64,000 nt of DNA from JAAOII01 sp965207705 (lineage in GTDB: Bacteria > Pseudomonadota > Gammaproteobacteria > CBDBNL01 > JAAOII01), in contig OZ242292.1 in assembly GCA_965207705.1 (NCBI GenBank), positions 1,054,001-1,118,000 of the forward strand, read 5' to 3'. The notes beneath the pieces were generated by a model that saw only the letters and a program-made list of their open reading frames with translations, was not told where the DNA came from and made no database searches. Positions 1 through 8,364 of this stretch are shown in pieces. The first letter of the stretch is position 1. Each line of letters starts with the position of its first letter. The translations under genes and the position numbers were made by a program.

Positions 1-777
1 AACGTGAATGGAGTCACGGGCTGACGTAGAGGAAACTTGGATTAATTCGTCCTGCCTTGAATCAAGCACGGGGAAGTATCTTTCCCCCGGGTGCCGTGGA
101 TACGACTCGCGCCATAGCGAACGAGTGTTGGTTCGTGAATAACTAGGATCTATGTAACTTAGAAGGGCAAAATCATACCAGCCGCGCATGTAGGTATCAG
201 GCGCCAATCTTGCTTCATGCAGCAAAGTATCTGCGGATAGAGTATAAAGCATTCTAAGAATTTGTTTTTGGTTGGGAATACTATCCTTAGTGCTGAGTCG
301 TTCATCCATAAGAATTAGCATTCGTAAGGCGGTTTTGATATCCCCTCCTGCCTCTAAGGTTGCCGCATAAGATAAGAACCAATCCGTTTGAAAGGCAATG
401 GAGCTGCCTCTTAGAACTTCATCTCCTACTGGAACTATTTCACGAAAAGCTAGGTTAGGTTTATCAACCAAAAGATAGTAGCGAACCTTTGCCAGTTGAA
501 ACCTGAGAAGCTGAGATACGTTTAGGTCTGCGGTTTTGACACCATTTAATTGGCGGCGCGCTCGGTTGCTATTGCCCTCTTTCAACGCTTCTTCTGCTTC
601 TGCTAGTTTTACTTCCGCTTCTTCACTTAAGATACGAGCTTCCGCGCGAGTTACAATCGGCTTTTGTGCGACAGAAGGGGTTCTTTTTGAAGGGGCGGTT
701 TGACAAGCTGCCAATACCAATAGCCCGCACAAGACGAGTAATTTTATTTCTATTCTTAGTTTATTCTTAACTAACAC
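1..777 (-). CDS. lpoA: LpoA/LppC-like lipoprotein, penicillin-binding protein activator (partial)
   Basis: The reading frame opens at a GTG at 777 that overlaps the end of ribD by 11 bases and runs off the left edge, so only about 259 N-terminal residues are present. It starts with a lipoprotein signal ending in a lipobox LAAC (Cys about residue 25). A helical, TPR-like region with repeated Ala/Leu pairs follows, then the motif LWRESYPRHPG, which resembles the linker before the periplasmic-binding-protein-like half of LpoA. In known members LpoA is an outer-membrane lipoprotein that stimulates PBP1A. The match is to the N-terminal domain only, which is the less conserved part of the family, so the name is likely but not certain. 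Confidence 0.65.
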   Translation of the reverse strand, partial: MLVKNKLRIEIKLLVLCGLLVLAACQTAPSKRTPSVAQKPIVTRAEARILSEEAEVKLAEAEEALKEGNSNRARRQLNGVKTADLNVSQLLRFQLAKVRYYLLVDKPNLAFREIVPVGDEVLRGSSIAFQTDWFLSYAATLEAGGDIKTALRMLILMDERLSTKDSIPNQKQILRMLYTLSADTLLHEARLAPDTYMRGWYDFALLSYIDPSYSRTNTRSLWRESYPRHPGERYFPVLDSRQDELIQVSSTSARDSIHV

Positions 778-1972
778 GGGGGCGCAAAACAAAGCGAATA
801 TCTTTGCCAAAAAATCTTTCATCAATTATCTCAAATTTATAAGCATCTTTCATACTATCAACAGTAAGCTCCATTAAAGGAGCGGTCTTAGTTCCCATTA
901 TACAAGGGGAAATATAAAGAATGAACTCATCAACTAAATCTGCGGTTAAAAAAGCACCTGCCAGTCGGGCGCCACTTTCTACCATAAGCTCGTTAATGCC
1001 TCGTTGCACCAATCTCTCCACCACGCTGGCTAATTGGATGCCGCTCTCACCCTTCCCATCCTTCTCGCCCTTTCCGTCATTCTCGCCTCTCTCGTTATGA
1101 GGCAAGGTAATAACTTCGGTTTCCGTGGGTGCAGTGGGCAGCGCCGCTTGATTCTTGTGATGTTCTTTATTATATTTGTTATCTTGATTGTCCGCTCCAA
1201 TCCAAAGCTTAGTTCCTGGGGTAGTGAAAAAGGCGGCATCGGGAGATAGAGTGAAGTTGGTATCCAACACTATACGCAACGGCTGAGTTAGCGGCTGCAG
1301 CGAGGAAGTAGTTTCAAGACGAGCATTAAGACGAGAGTTGTCAGCATTCAAGGTTGCAGCGCCAGTTATCACTGCGCAGCTTTGGGCGCGCCAATAATGG
1401 ACATCTTTTCTTGCCTCTTCACCAGTTATCCAACACGGAGAATCTGCTGCAGAAGTATCGGGGTTGGTATTGGAATTGGCATTGCGAAAGGCAGTTGCGC
1501 CGTCTAAACTTTGCGCCATCTTTAACCTAATCCATGGTCTACCTTTTTTATGACGTTGGATAAAACCCTTATTAAGTTCTGCCGCTTCTTCTGCCAACAT
1601 TCCAGTGTTAACTGCGATACCTGCTTGCTTTAATCTGGCAATCCCTTTGCCGTCAACTAATGGATTTGGATCACTTATGGCTATATAAACTTTTGCTACT
1701 TTGGCTTTGATGAGCGCTTCCGTACAGGGGGCTGTCTTGCCTTGATGGCAACAGGGCTCCAAGGTAATATATACATCCGCCCCTTCAGCTTTATCCCCTG
1801 CCTGATTAAGGGCAATTATCTCGGCGTGGGGTTCACCTGCCTTACTATGCCAACCACTTCCAACTTGTTGTCCATCGCGGATTATGATACAACCAACTCG
1901 CGGATTGGGGCTAGTAGAATAAAGCCCTTTCCTTGCCAAACGCAATGCCTCCTCCATTGGGGTCAAACCCAT
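767..1972 (-). CDS. ribD: Bifunctional riboflavin biosynthesis deaminase/reductase RibD
   Basis: RibD carries out the second and third steps of riboflavin synthesis: deamination of the diaminopyrimidine and reduction of the ribosyl side chain. The N-terminal deaminase domain has the zinc site HAE (H49, E51) and the pair of cysteines in EPCCHQGKTAPC (C74, C83). The C-terminal half is the reductase domain, with the end motif VESGARLAGAFL. The protein is 401 residues, longer than the usual about 365. The excess is low-complexity sequence: an Asn/Ser/Thr-rich stretch near residue 165 and a Gly/Lys/Glu repeat near 295-310. It lies 2 bases after clpA on the same strand and overlaps lpoA, so it is probably cotranscribed with both. 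Confidence 0.93.
   Translation of the reverse strand: MGLTPMEEALRLARKGLYSTSPNPRVGCIIIRDGQQVGSGWHSKAGEPHAEIIALNQAGDKAEGADVYITLEPCCHQGKTAPCTEALIKAKVAKVYIAISDPNPLVDGKGIARLKQAGIAVNTGMLAEEAAELNKGFIQRHKKGRPWIRLKMAQSLDGATAFRNANSNTNPDTSAADSPCWITGEEARKDVHYWRAQSCAVITGAATLNADNSRLNARLETTSSLQPLTQPLRIVLDTNFTLSPDAAFFTTPGTKLWIGADNQDNKYNKEHHKNQAALPTAPTETEVITLPHNERGENDGKGEKDGKGESGIQLASVVERLVQRGINELMVESGARLAGAFLTADLVDEFILYISPCIMGTKTAPLMELTVDSMKDAYKFEIIDERFFGKDIRFVLRPRVS
1046..1099 (-). repeat. 18-bp in-frame tandem repeat inside ribD
   Basis: Three degenerate 18-base units (1046-1063, 1064-1081, 1082-1099) encode a Gly/Glu/Lys/Asp-rich insertion in the reductase domain of RibD. The unit length is a multiple of three, so changes in copy number keep the reading frame. 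Confidence 0.6.
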
Positions 1973-1974
1973 CC

Positions 1975-4344
1975 CTATTGCTCTCGGCGCAAAATCAGTT
2001 CTTTCTTATCCACTGATATGCGAATCACCCCGCCTTTCTTTTCAAGGCCACCAAACAGCATCATATCAGCTAGCGGCATTTTAATTTTCTCTTTAATTAA
2101 ACGGATGAGCGGGCGGGCTCCCATGACTGCATCATAGCCGCGAGTGGCAAGCCATTTACGAGCAGCTGCATCTATCTCCAAGGTGATATTGCGCTCAATT
2201 ACCTGCTCTTGCAATTCATCAATAAATTTAACCACCACCTGCTCCATAACTAACGGGGTTAGACCCTCAAACTGAATTATCGCATCTAATCGGTTGCGAA
2301 ACTCGGGGCTAAAAGTACTGATAATTGCCTGAGAGCTATCATGAGGTTCGCCGCCAGTAAACCCGCTGGAACGTTGTTGTAACTTATCAGCGCCAGCATT
2401 AGTGGTAACTATAACGATGGTGTTGCGAAAATCTGTCTTAACCCCGCTATTATCGGTAAGCGAAGCATAGTCCATTATCTGTAGCAGAATGTTATATATG
2501 TTGGGATGCGCTTTTTCCATTTCATCAAAAAGAACAATAGAGTGCGGCGCCTTCATCACTGCGGCAGTCAGCTGACTGCCATTATCAAAACCAACATAGC
2601 CGGGAGGCGCTCCCACCAGCCGAGCCACTGTATGGCTTTCGGAATATTCTGACATGTCAAATCTTATGAGATTAATCCCTGATAGTTGCGCCAATTTTAA
2701 ACATACTTCTGTCTTGCCTACTCCTGTAGGACCTGCCAACATATAGCATCCTAATGGACGACCAGGTTGGTTAAGTTCTGCTCGCGACATCTTAATGGCG
2801 CTTACCAATTGCTTAATTGCTGAGGTTTGTCCAAAAATATTTTGACATAACTCTTCTTCTAAATTTTTTAGCTGGAGGCGAGTATCATCAGTTAAACTCT
2901 CCAACGGTAAGCCAGTTACCTTCGCTACCGCCTGTTGTATCTCGTGTTTATCTATTAGAATCTTTTTTGCGCGGGCAGATTTATTATTGGATTTACCGCT
3001 GGGATAATTGCCGATATTGGCTTTATAATTTTCTCCTATACCGCCAGCGCCGAAGCCGTTGCCTATCATAGATTTATTCTGCTCTATAATTTTTTGAAAC
3101 GCTCCTGCCTCGTCTAGAATATCTATTGCCTTGTCTGGCTGATGCCTTGCGGTGATGTGCCGATCCGACAGAGTAATCGCTGCCTTCATCCCTTCCGCAG
3201 TGTAGCGCACCTTATGGAAACTCTCCAGACGCGGCCTCACTCCTTCCAACACTCTATACGTCTCATCAAAATCAAGCTTACCAATCTCCACTGTCTGAAA
3301 GTGGCGAGATAGAGTGTTATCCTTGCCTAATACCGAACGATAACTTTCGTAACTAGTTGACCCAATACAACGGATTGAGCCGCTGGAAATTGCTGGCTTA
3401 AATAACCCAGAAGCATCCACATTATCTGGTCCCGCCGCGCCAGCGCCTATTAGCGAATGTATGTCATCTATAAAGAGAATAGCGTTCTTTTTTTTCTTTA
3501 GTTGAGTAATAACCGTCTTTACGCGTTTTTCAAAATCACCGCGATATCTTGTGCCTGCTAGTAAACTTCCTAAATCCAATGAGTATATTTCACAATTGGC
3601 AATGCTCTCCGGTACCTCACCTTCTTCTATTGCCATCGCCAGCCCGCGCACCATAGCCGTCTTGCCGACTCCTGGCTCTCCTATGAGCAGGGGATTGTTC
3701 TTGCGTTGGCGCGCTAAAACCTGTAATATGCGCTCCATAGCGTCTGCTCTGCCTACTAGAGGATCTGCTCCTTCCTTTATAACTTTTTCGTTAAGATTGA
3801 GCGCAAAGGTTTCAAGCACATTTTCGCCCTTGCCCGAAGGATAACCGAAAGTTGGCTGTGATTCAGGGTGCTTGGTGTGCGGTTGATAATAGGTGCCATC
3901 CAGAATAGGTTTGCTATATATATTTTGCAAGTAATCGTTAGCATCCTCTACATTAACCCCTTGATATTTCAGCAAATAAACCGCATTGCTGTCTTCCTCT
4001 TCAAACATTGCGCGCAAAACCATATTACCTTTAACCGCATCTGTTGGATTTGGGGAAATGGCGATGGTCAGTGCCTCCGCTCGTTGCAATACCCGTTGCA
4101 GAGCAACCGTTGACTGAGCTTTGGCTCCTTTTTCGCTGGGAGAAATTTTATTCTCAGAGATAAACTCAGTAAGACGGGATTGTAGTTCTTTTATATCAAC
4201 ATTACAAAATGATAATGCTTCTGCAGTATCTTTATCGCGACAAAGGGAAAACAGCAGGTACTCTAAAGTAACATAACCATTGTTGTGCCCGTTCGCCATT
4301 TTTTGCGCTTCCTGTAGGGCGAGTTGTAAATCCTTACTTAACAT
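1975..4344 (-). CDS. clpA: ATP-dependent Clp protease ATP-binding subunit ClpA
   Basis: ClpA is the AAA+ unfoldase that feeds substrates into ClpP. The N-terminal double-Clp domain (about 1-140) is followed by two AAA+ modules, with Walker A GEPGVGKT at 222-229 and GPTGVGKTE in the second module, and Walker B LFIDDIHSLIG and LFDEMEKAHP. At 789 residues it is about 30 longer than E. coli ClpA. The extra length is mainly a Gly/Asn/Ser-rich insertion after the first AAA+ domain. The ClpP-docking loop, normally (I/L)G(F/L), reads SGF here. clpS lies just upstream on the same strand, the usual clpS-clpA pairing. Confidence 0.95.
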   Translation of the reverse strand: MLSKDLQLALQEAQKMANGHNNGYVTLEYLLFSLCRDKDTAEALSFCNVDIKELQSRLTEFISENKISPSEKGAKAQSTVALQRVLQRAEALTIAISPNPTDAVKGNMVLRAMFEEEDSNAVYLLKYQGVNVEDANDYLQNIYSKPILDGTYYQPHTKHPESQPTFGYPSGKGENVLETFALNLNEKVIKEGADPLVGRADAMERILQVLARQRKNNPLLIGEPGVGKTAMVRGLAMAIEEGEVPESIANCEIYSLDLGSLLAGTRYRGDFEKRVKTVITQLKKKKNAILFIDDIHSLIGAGAAGPDNVDASGLFKPAISSGSIRCIGSTSYESYRSVLGKDNTLSRHFQTVEIGKLDFDETYRVLEGVRPRLESFHKVRYTAEGMKAAITLSDRHITARHQPDKAIDILDEAGAFQKIIEQNKSMIGNGFGAGGIGENYKANIGNYPSGKSNNKSARAKKILIDKHEIQQAVAKVTGLPLESLTDDTRLQLKNLEEELCQNIFGQTSAIKQLVSAIKMSRAELNQPGRPLGCYMLAGPTGVGKTEVCLKLAQLSGINLIRFDMSEYSESHTVARLVGAPPGYVGFDNGSQLTAAVMKAPHSIVLFDEMEKAHPNIYNILLQIMDYASLTDNSGVKTDFRNTIVIVTTNAGADKLQQRSSGFTGGEPHDSSQAIISTFSPEFRNRLDAIIQFEGLTPLVMEQVVVKFIDELQEQVIERNITLEIDAAARKWLATRGYDAVMGARPLIRLIKEKIKMPLADMMLFGGLEKKGGVIRISVDKKELILRREQ

Positions 4345-4400
4345 CTTATGCTTTTACTTGCATGTATCCTGCATTTATATAGTCCCTGTTCTCTGTTCAG

Positions 4401-4730
4401 TTACTCTTGAATCCTTTCTATGACACACTCTAATAAACATTCGTTATCCGATGCCAGCTTTTCTACTTCTGATGCTTTGGTTTCAGCAATCTCTCGCACA
4501 AAGACGCCGCATGCTGCGCGCCCTTCTTTGCTCATCTGCGACATCATCTTGACAACCGAATTACGATCTAATCCAAAAACTCTTATCATAACCTGTTCAA
4601 CGAAATCTGGCGGCGCCTTACTGTTGTGTATTACCACTACCCGATACTTAGACGGGGGTAAGGGATTGGCGCCAGAACGAGATCTACTTTCTGGTAGCGA
4701 ACTAGCTGCGGGCTTATCATCAAATTTCAT
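4401..4730 (-). CDS. clpS: ClpS, adaptor for N-degron recognition by ClpAP
   Basis: This 109-residue protein binds N-end-rule substrates and hands them to ClpA. After a disordered Ser/Pro-rich N-terminal stretch it shows the ClpS core: YRVVVIHNSKAPPDFVEQV, then MSKEGRAACGVFVREIAETK, with ligand-pocket positions in the expected order. The second residue of the usual N-D-D-Y/F sequence is altered (HNSKAPP rather than H/LNDDYT), so the binding pocket edge differs from E. coli. It lies 56 bases before clpA on the same strand. A strong promoter sits directly upstream. Confidence 0.9.
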   Translation of the reverse strand: MKFDDKPAASSLPESRSRSGANPLPPSKYRVVVIHNSKAPPDFVEQVMIRVFGLDRNSVVKMMSQMSKEGRAACGVFVREIAETKASEVEKLASDNECLLECVIERIQE

Positions 4731-4737
4731 ACCTGTT

Positions 4738-4766
4738 ATTATATAACTTTTTTATACTTTTGTTAA
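4738..4766 (-). promoter_or_regulatory. clpS promoter, probably giving a leaderless mRNA
   Basis: Read on the minus strand this is TTAACA (4766-4761), a 17-base spacer, then a perfect TATAAT (4743-4738). Only 7 bases separate the -10 element from the clpS ATG, so transcription would begin at or next to the start codon. Confidence 0.6.
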
Positions 4767-4863
4767 GTTTCATTAAAACTCTGTGTTTTTTTAATATGGC
4801 TGCTACCAGAAAGATTAATTGATGAAAAAAGAGATTTATGACATAAGTAACCTGGAAGAAATA

Positions 4864-5484
4864 TTAATTATTGCATTTGCTCCGTTTTGCTTTCTTTTTC
4901 CGATCAGATTCGACTTGTTTCATCGCTTGCGCAGGATCATGTGGGCGTGAACCACTCGGCGGCTCTCTACTATATTTTTCATAATATGCTTGGAACACAA
5001 AATATGGATATACATAATCCTTTACATAATCATATAAATTATCTGCATCAATATCAGTATGAAATGCCAAGCAGCACCAGCATATACCATTAAGTTTATT
5101 TAAATGCACATCTCGCAACTCTTTACCTAATCTTTTTCTTGTCTTTTCAATCCTTCCTGATTTTTCGAAAACCATAGGGAAGCCCCATTGATCGCGGGCA
5201 TCTTCATTATTGCCAAGACGTATCTTAATTTTATATCCGGGTGGTTTATCGTCAACTAAATGCCTTAATTTGTTAGCATCTTCTCCTGGTTTTAATGGCC
5301 CAATACGCCATGGGCTTTTTGTACTTTCTCTAAAATACTTAACACGAAAATATAAATTCCCTTGTATAGTTTCATGTTTTGGATCGTATTCTAAATCAGG
5401 GAAAAATTTTTTTATCCGTTCGAAATGTTCTTTTGAATAAGCTATGCATAATCCTTTATTCAAATGGGCCGCTCTTAAATTCAA
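4864..5484 (-). CDS. Stand-alone E2-like protein of a short CBASS operon
   Basis: A 206-residue protein whose C-terminal half resembles the E2 (ubiquitin-conjugating-like) proteins of CBASS. The pattern HLNKLNGICWCC is followed by an acidic stretch, YPYFVFQAYYEKY and a PxxGxRPHD-like segment. The candidate catalytic cysteine is in GICWCC (C135; C137 and C138 are close by). In CBASS the E2-like protein primes the CD-NTase by conjugation. No E1 domain or JAB peptidase gene is next to it, which matches the 'type II-short' layout. It starts 12 bases after the CD-NTase gene. The family assignment rests on pattern and context. Confidence 0.6.
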   Translation of the reverse strand: MNLRAAHLNKGLCIAYSKEHFERIKKFFPDLEYDPKHETIQGNLYFRVKYFRESTKSPWRIGPLKPGEDANKLRHLVDDKPPGYKIKIRLGNNEDARDQWGFPMVFEKSGRIEKTRKRLGKELRDVHLNKLNGICWCCLAFHTDIDADNLYDYVKDYVYPYFVFQAYYEKYSREPPSGSRPHDPAQAMKQVESDRKKKAKRSKCNN

Positions 5485-5496
5485 AAGCTAGTTCTG

Positions 5497-6519
5497 TTAT
5501 AAAGATAGCGCATAGGGCTTGACTGCATCAACAATTGGAATTGAGGCGGTTGCTGCTGGCGTTATTTTGCCTCCTGAATTATTATTAGAGGTGTCTCCAT
5601 TTAATTTTCCGAACTTATCGCCGAAAATCTTTCTCCATTCTTTTACACATTCATCATGGTTCTCTGCTTTATAAGCATCATTAATGAAATTATTATAGTC
5701 ATTAAATATTTTTCTGAATTTAGAATAGCCGTCTTGATTCCATCTGTCTGCAAAATTTTCACTCTCAAGTATTGGATTTTGAATTCTGGGAAGAGCTTCA
5801 TTCTGCTGTAAGTAATCGTTTATTCTATTGACAAGAGTTTTTAAGCAGGTAGGGAGATTAGCAAAATCCGCATCATCATACTCATCATCATCTTGCACCT
5901 GCGCCCCTATGAGTGTAGTTAATATTATTGATTTAATATCAAATTTTTTACTATGGTCTCTAGAATACTTTAATAATCTTGTGACTTTACGAATAAGGTT
6001 CCCTCCAATTTTTTTATTTTTTTCTACCAACCATTTTTTATAGCCATCGCCATCAGTTAGCTCATAGCATTTATCATTTGAATTACAAATATAATATAAA
6101 TAATCATTCTCCCCATTAGCAACTCTTATACAAGGAACCAGATCGAGATGAAAATCTCCCGCATAATCTAGTGTGACGCATCTATTATTCTTTTCGACTA
6201 TATCCTTATAGTTTGCATCTGCACGAAATACTTCATATATATCATTCACATAATCTACAAATGTATTTGCATCAAACTCATCACCCTTTATCATTATTAA
6301 TACATCAGCGTCAAATCCAGTATCAGCGTCAACTGGTTTAATTATAGTTTTTAATGCATAGGATCCTTGAGTTTCAAAAGTTCTATAGGGTACGTATTTA
6401 TCTTTCAAATAACTAGTGATGATATCAATTTTTGATTCCAATAGCGCTACGCGTGATTTATTGAGATTGACTTCGTCTTTAAGAAAGTCATCAAAATAAC
6501 CTATAATTTCGTTAATCAT
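5497..6519 (-). CDS. CBASS cyclic oligonucleotide synthase (CD-NTase)
   Basis: A 340-residue cGAS/DncV-like nucleotidyltransferase, predicted to make a cyclic di- or trinucleotide on phage infection. The fold signature is complete: QGSYALKT (G52-S53), then D70 and D72 in FDADVLI, and the third carboxylate D126 in HLDLVP. The product base specificity and clade cannot be read from these motifs. It sits between the phospholipase gene (65 bases upstream) and the E2-like gene (12 bases downstream), all on the minus strand, as one operon. The C-terminus ends in a Ser/Ala/Thr-rich tail (…PYALSL) that could be the site modified by the E2 protein; this is inference. Confidence 0.85.
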   Translation of the reverse strand: MINEIIGYFDDFLKDEVNLNKSRVALLESKIDIITSYLKDKYVPYRTFETQGSYALKTIIKPVDADTGFDADVLIMIKGDEFDANTFVDYVNDIYEVFRADANYKDIVEKNNRCVTLDYAGDFHLDLVPCIRVANGENDYLYYICNSNDKCYELTDGDGYKKWLVEKNKKIGGNLIRKVTRLLKYSRDHSKKFDIKSIILTTLIGAQVQDDDEYDDADFANLPTCLKTLVNRINDYLQQNEALPRIQNPILESENFADRWNQDGYSKFRKIFNDYNNFINDAYKAENHDECVKEWRKIFGDKFGKLNGDTSNNNSGGKITPAATASIPIVDAVKPYALSL

Positions 6520-6584
6520 GGCTAGTTAATAGGGCTAGTATCTTAAATTTCAAGTACTATTATTCGTTTTAATTGAGAATCTAA

Positions 6585-7559
6585 TTATTTTGAGAAAAAT
6601 TTCTTAAAATCTTCTTTTTTACCCTTAAATTTTTCTTCCGCCCTTCTCTTAAGGGCGGGGATTACCTTAATGTCATCAAGAGATATTTTTTCAACAGTAT
6701 AATCGACTCTCATATATCTATCTTTAAGCATCAATTCCAGTGAATTATGAGGGAAGTCTTTTTGGATATGCATAACAAAATCAATGAGTTTTTTATTCTT
6801 CCATCCCGTTAAAAAACCCCATTTCTTTGAAAAATCTTTCTGCTTATAACCTTCTCTCGACTTGCCTGTACCTAATGAAAGTAATTTTATATCAGCGTGC
6901 TGAGATTCAAAGTTACTTAATGCTTCGATATAGCCCACCAAAGCAGGATTATTAGCCCACAGCCCTCCATCACATAACAAGGCACCCTTAACCATGGTGG
7001 GGTCAAAGTAAGTTGGCGCACAACAAGAAGCTAAAACTGCCTGCCATAGAGGGATGCATCCATCGCGTGCATACCCTTTTTTTCCTCTTATTTTTTCCTG
7101 ATAATTAGATTTAAATACCTGAACCCCCCAATTAGAAATATTTACAGCATTTATAATCAAGGGTTTATCTATATCTTTTAATAATGTGCCTCCCATCTCC
7201 TTCTCTAAAAATTTTCTAAGAGAACTAGTTTTATATATAGAGGCACATAGCCCCTCCCCCAAAAGTTGTTCTAAAAATCTACAAAGTATATTATGGTTAG
7301 TTTTTTTAAAAATACCAGGGGAACTATTTTCAAATTGATCTATTAATCTATCTAAGGGGTATCCTATCGCAACAGCCGCTGCTACAATAGCTCCCGTGCT
7401 TGTTCCAACAATTAAATCAAAATATTCCCTAATATCAATGCTCAGTTCCTTCTCTATTTTGTGAAGAATCATAGCCGGGTATATTCCACGAACCCCGCCG
7501 CCATCAATTGTTAGAATTTTAATTTCACCCCTATAGCCCTTTAGTTTTTCCTTCATCAT
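6585..7559 (-). CDS. capV: Patatin-like phospholipase, CapV-type CBASS effector
   Basis: A 324-residue patatin-fold lipase. It has the oxyanion loop DGGGVRG (19-25), the nucleophile elbow GTSTG (52-56, Ser54) and the catalytic Asp in CDGGLWANNP (D197), so the Ser-Asp dyad is intact. In CBASS, CapV is activated by the cyclic nucleotide and degrades the inner membrane, killing the infected cell. It is the first gene of the three-gene operon. Two in-frame ATGs stand together at the start (7559 and 7556); either could be used. A free-standing patatin would be the alternative, but direct linkage to a CD-NTase makes the effector role likely. Confidence 0.85.
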   Translation of the reverse strand: MMKEKLKGYRGEIKILTIDGGGVRGIYPAMILHKIEKELSIDIREYFDLIVGTSTGAIVAAAVAIGYPLDRLIDQFENSSPGIFKKTNHNILCRFLEQLLGEGLCASIYKTSSLRKFLEKEMGGTLLKDIDKPLIINAVNISNWGVQVFKSNYQEKIRGKKGYARDGCIPLWQAVLASCCAPTYFDPTMVKGALLCDGGLWANNPALVGYIEALSNFESQHADIKLLSLGTGKSREGYKQKDFSKKWGFLTGWKNKKLIDFVMHIQKDFPHNSLELMLKDRYMRVDYTVEKISLDDIKVIPALKRRAEEKFKGKKEDFKKFFSK

Positions 7560-7662
7560 TCAGATTAAGGTTATTTGTAGCAGCTCAATCTTTAAGCCCC
7601 ATCTCCATAAAATTCTTGAGTCATAGCGGCTAATCTCAACTTTCATTTTCTGTGCTGCGTAA

Positions 7663-8364
7663 TTACAGTTGTTCTGAATATAGCTTACTTATACTCGCTT
7701 TATCAAATATTCCTGGCAAAAATACTATAAAGCCATTATCAAGACGTTTTAGTTTGCCTTTCCATTCTTCTTGCCAACGGGCAAATGGTACCGATGGTTG
7801 TTTTTTTATAAGTGTAAAAGGATCACCTTTAGGAATGTCATAAGTTATATTAATAATAATTTTCTTTCTCTTGGTAATCGGGCGAGGTACTCGCTCTTCG
7901 CGACTTAAAGTTTCTTTCTTTATTTGAATAGGTATTATCTGCTTCCCGTTACTTACTTGCATGTCGATGCCTTGCCAATCGAGTTCTGCATTCATTTCTA
8001 CTGTATCAAATATTTCTTCGGCAATGTAACCAGCATGAATTTGGGTAAGCAAGCTTGCCCAAGTACGATATATTCTGGCAGGAAGTCCTCTATGAAAAGT
8101 TTCATAGCTAAATTGAGATTTCCTTCTAAATTCTTCCAGTTCTGGCTTCAAATCTTTAGAATACTTTGCATAAAACTTCTCATAATTAAGATAGTTAGAA
8201 TAATTATCCCAGTATGTTTGATAAATATGCTTAAGGGCTTGTATATTGCGAGGTAAATCAAGTTCTACTATTTTAATTCGGGAGTATTTCTCTCTATAAG
8301 CTGAGGTGTCTATTCCGGAGAGGAATTTCTCAAATTTCTCTACTGATCGCATTGTTGCAACCAA
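7663..8364 (-). CDS. Restriction endonuclease, PD-(D/E)xK-like
   Basis: A 233-residue protein that starts inside the last codons of the adjacent DNA methyltransferase (overlap about 25 bases), the usual arrangement of a type II restriction pair. A plausible PD-(D/E)xK core is visible: GIDMQV (D134), a short loop, then IPIQIKKE with Gln147 in place of the usual Asp/Glu and Lys149. Q-x-K variants are known among restriction enzymes. An alternative start at the internal Met5 would shorten the overlap. The subfamily and recognition site cannot be assigned from the sequence; a relation to MjaI-type enzymes is only a weak impression. Confidence 0.65.
   Translation of the reverse strand: MVATMRSVEKFEKFLSGIDTSAYREKYSRIKIVELDLPRNIQALKHIYQTYWDNYSNYLNYEKFYAKYSKDLKPELEEFRRKSQFSYETFHRGLPARIYRTWASLLTQIHAGYIAEEIFDTVEMNAELDWQGIDMQVSNGKQIIPIQIKKETLSREERVPRPITKRKKIIINITYDIPKGDPFTLIKKQPSVPFARWQEEWKGKLKRLDNGFIVFLPGIFDKASISKLYSEQL

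Noticed and set aside
1742..2137. Plus-strand frame opposite ribD/clpA
   Set aside because: It is antisense to two well-supported genes and has no recognisable domain. The same applies to other long antisense frames such as 33834-34322, 54114-54383 and 63209-63511.
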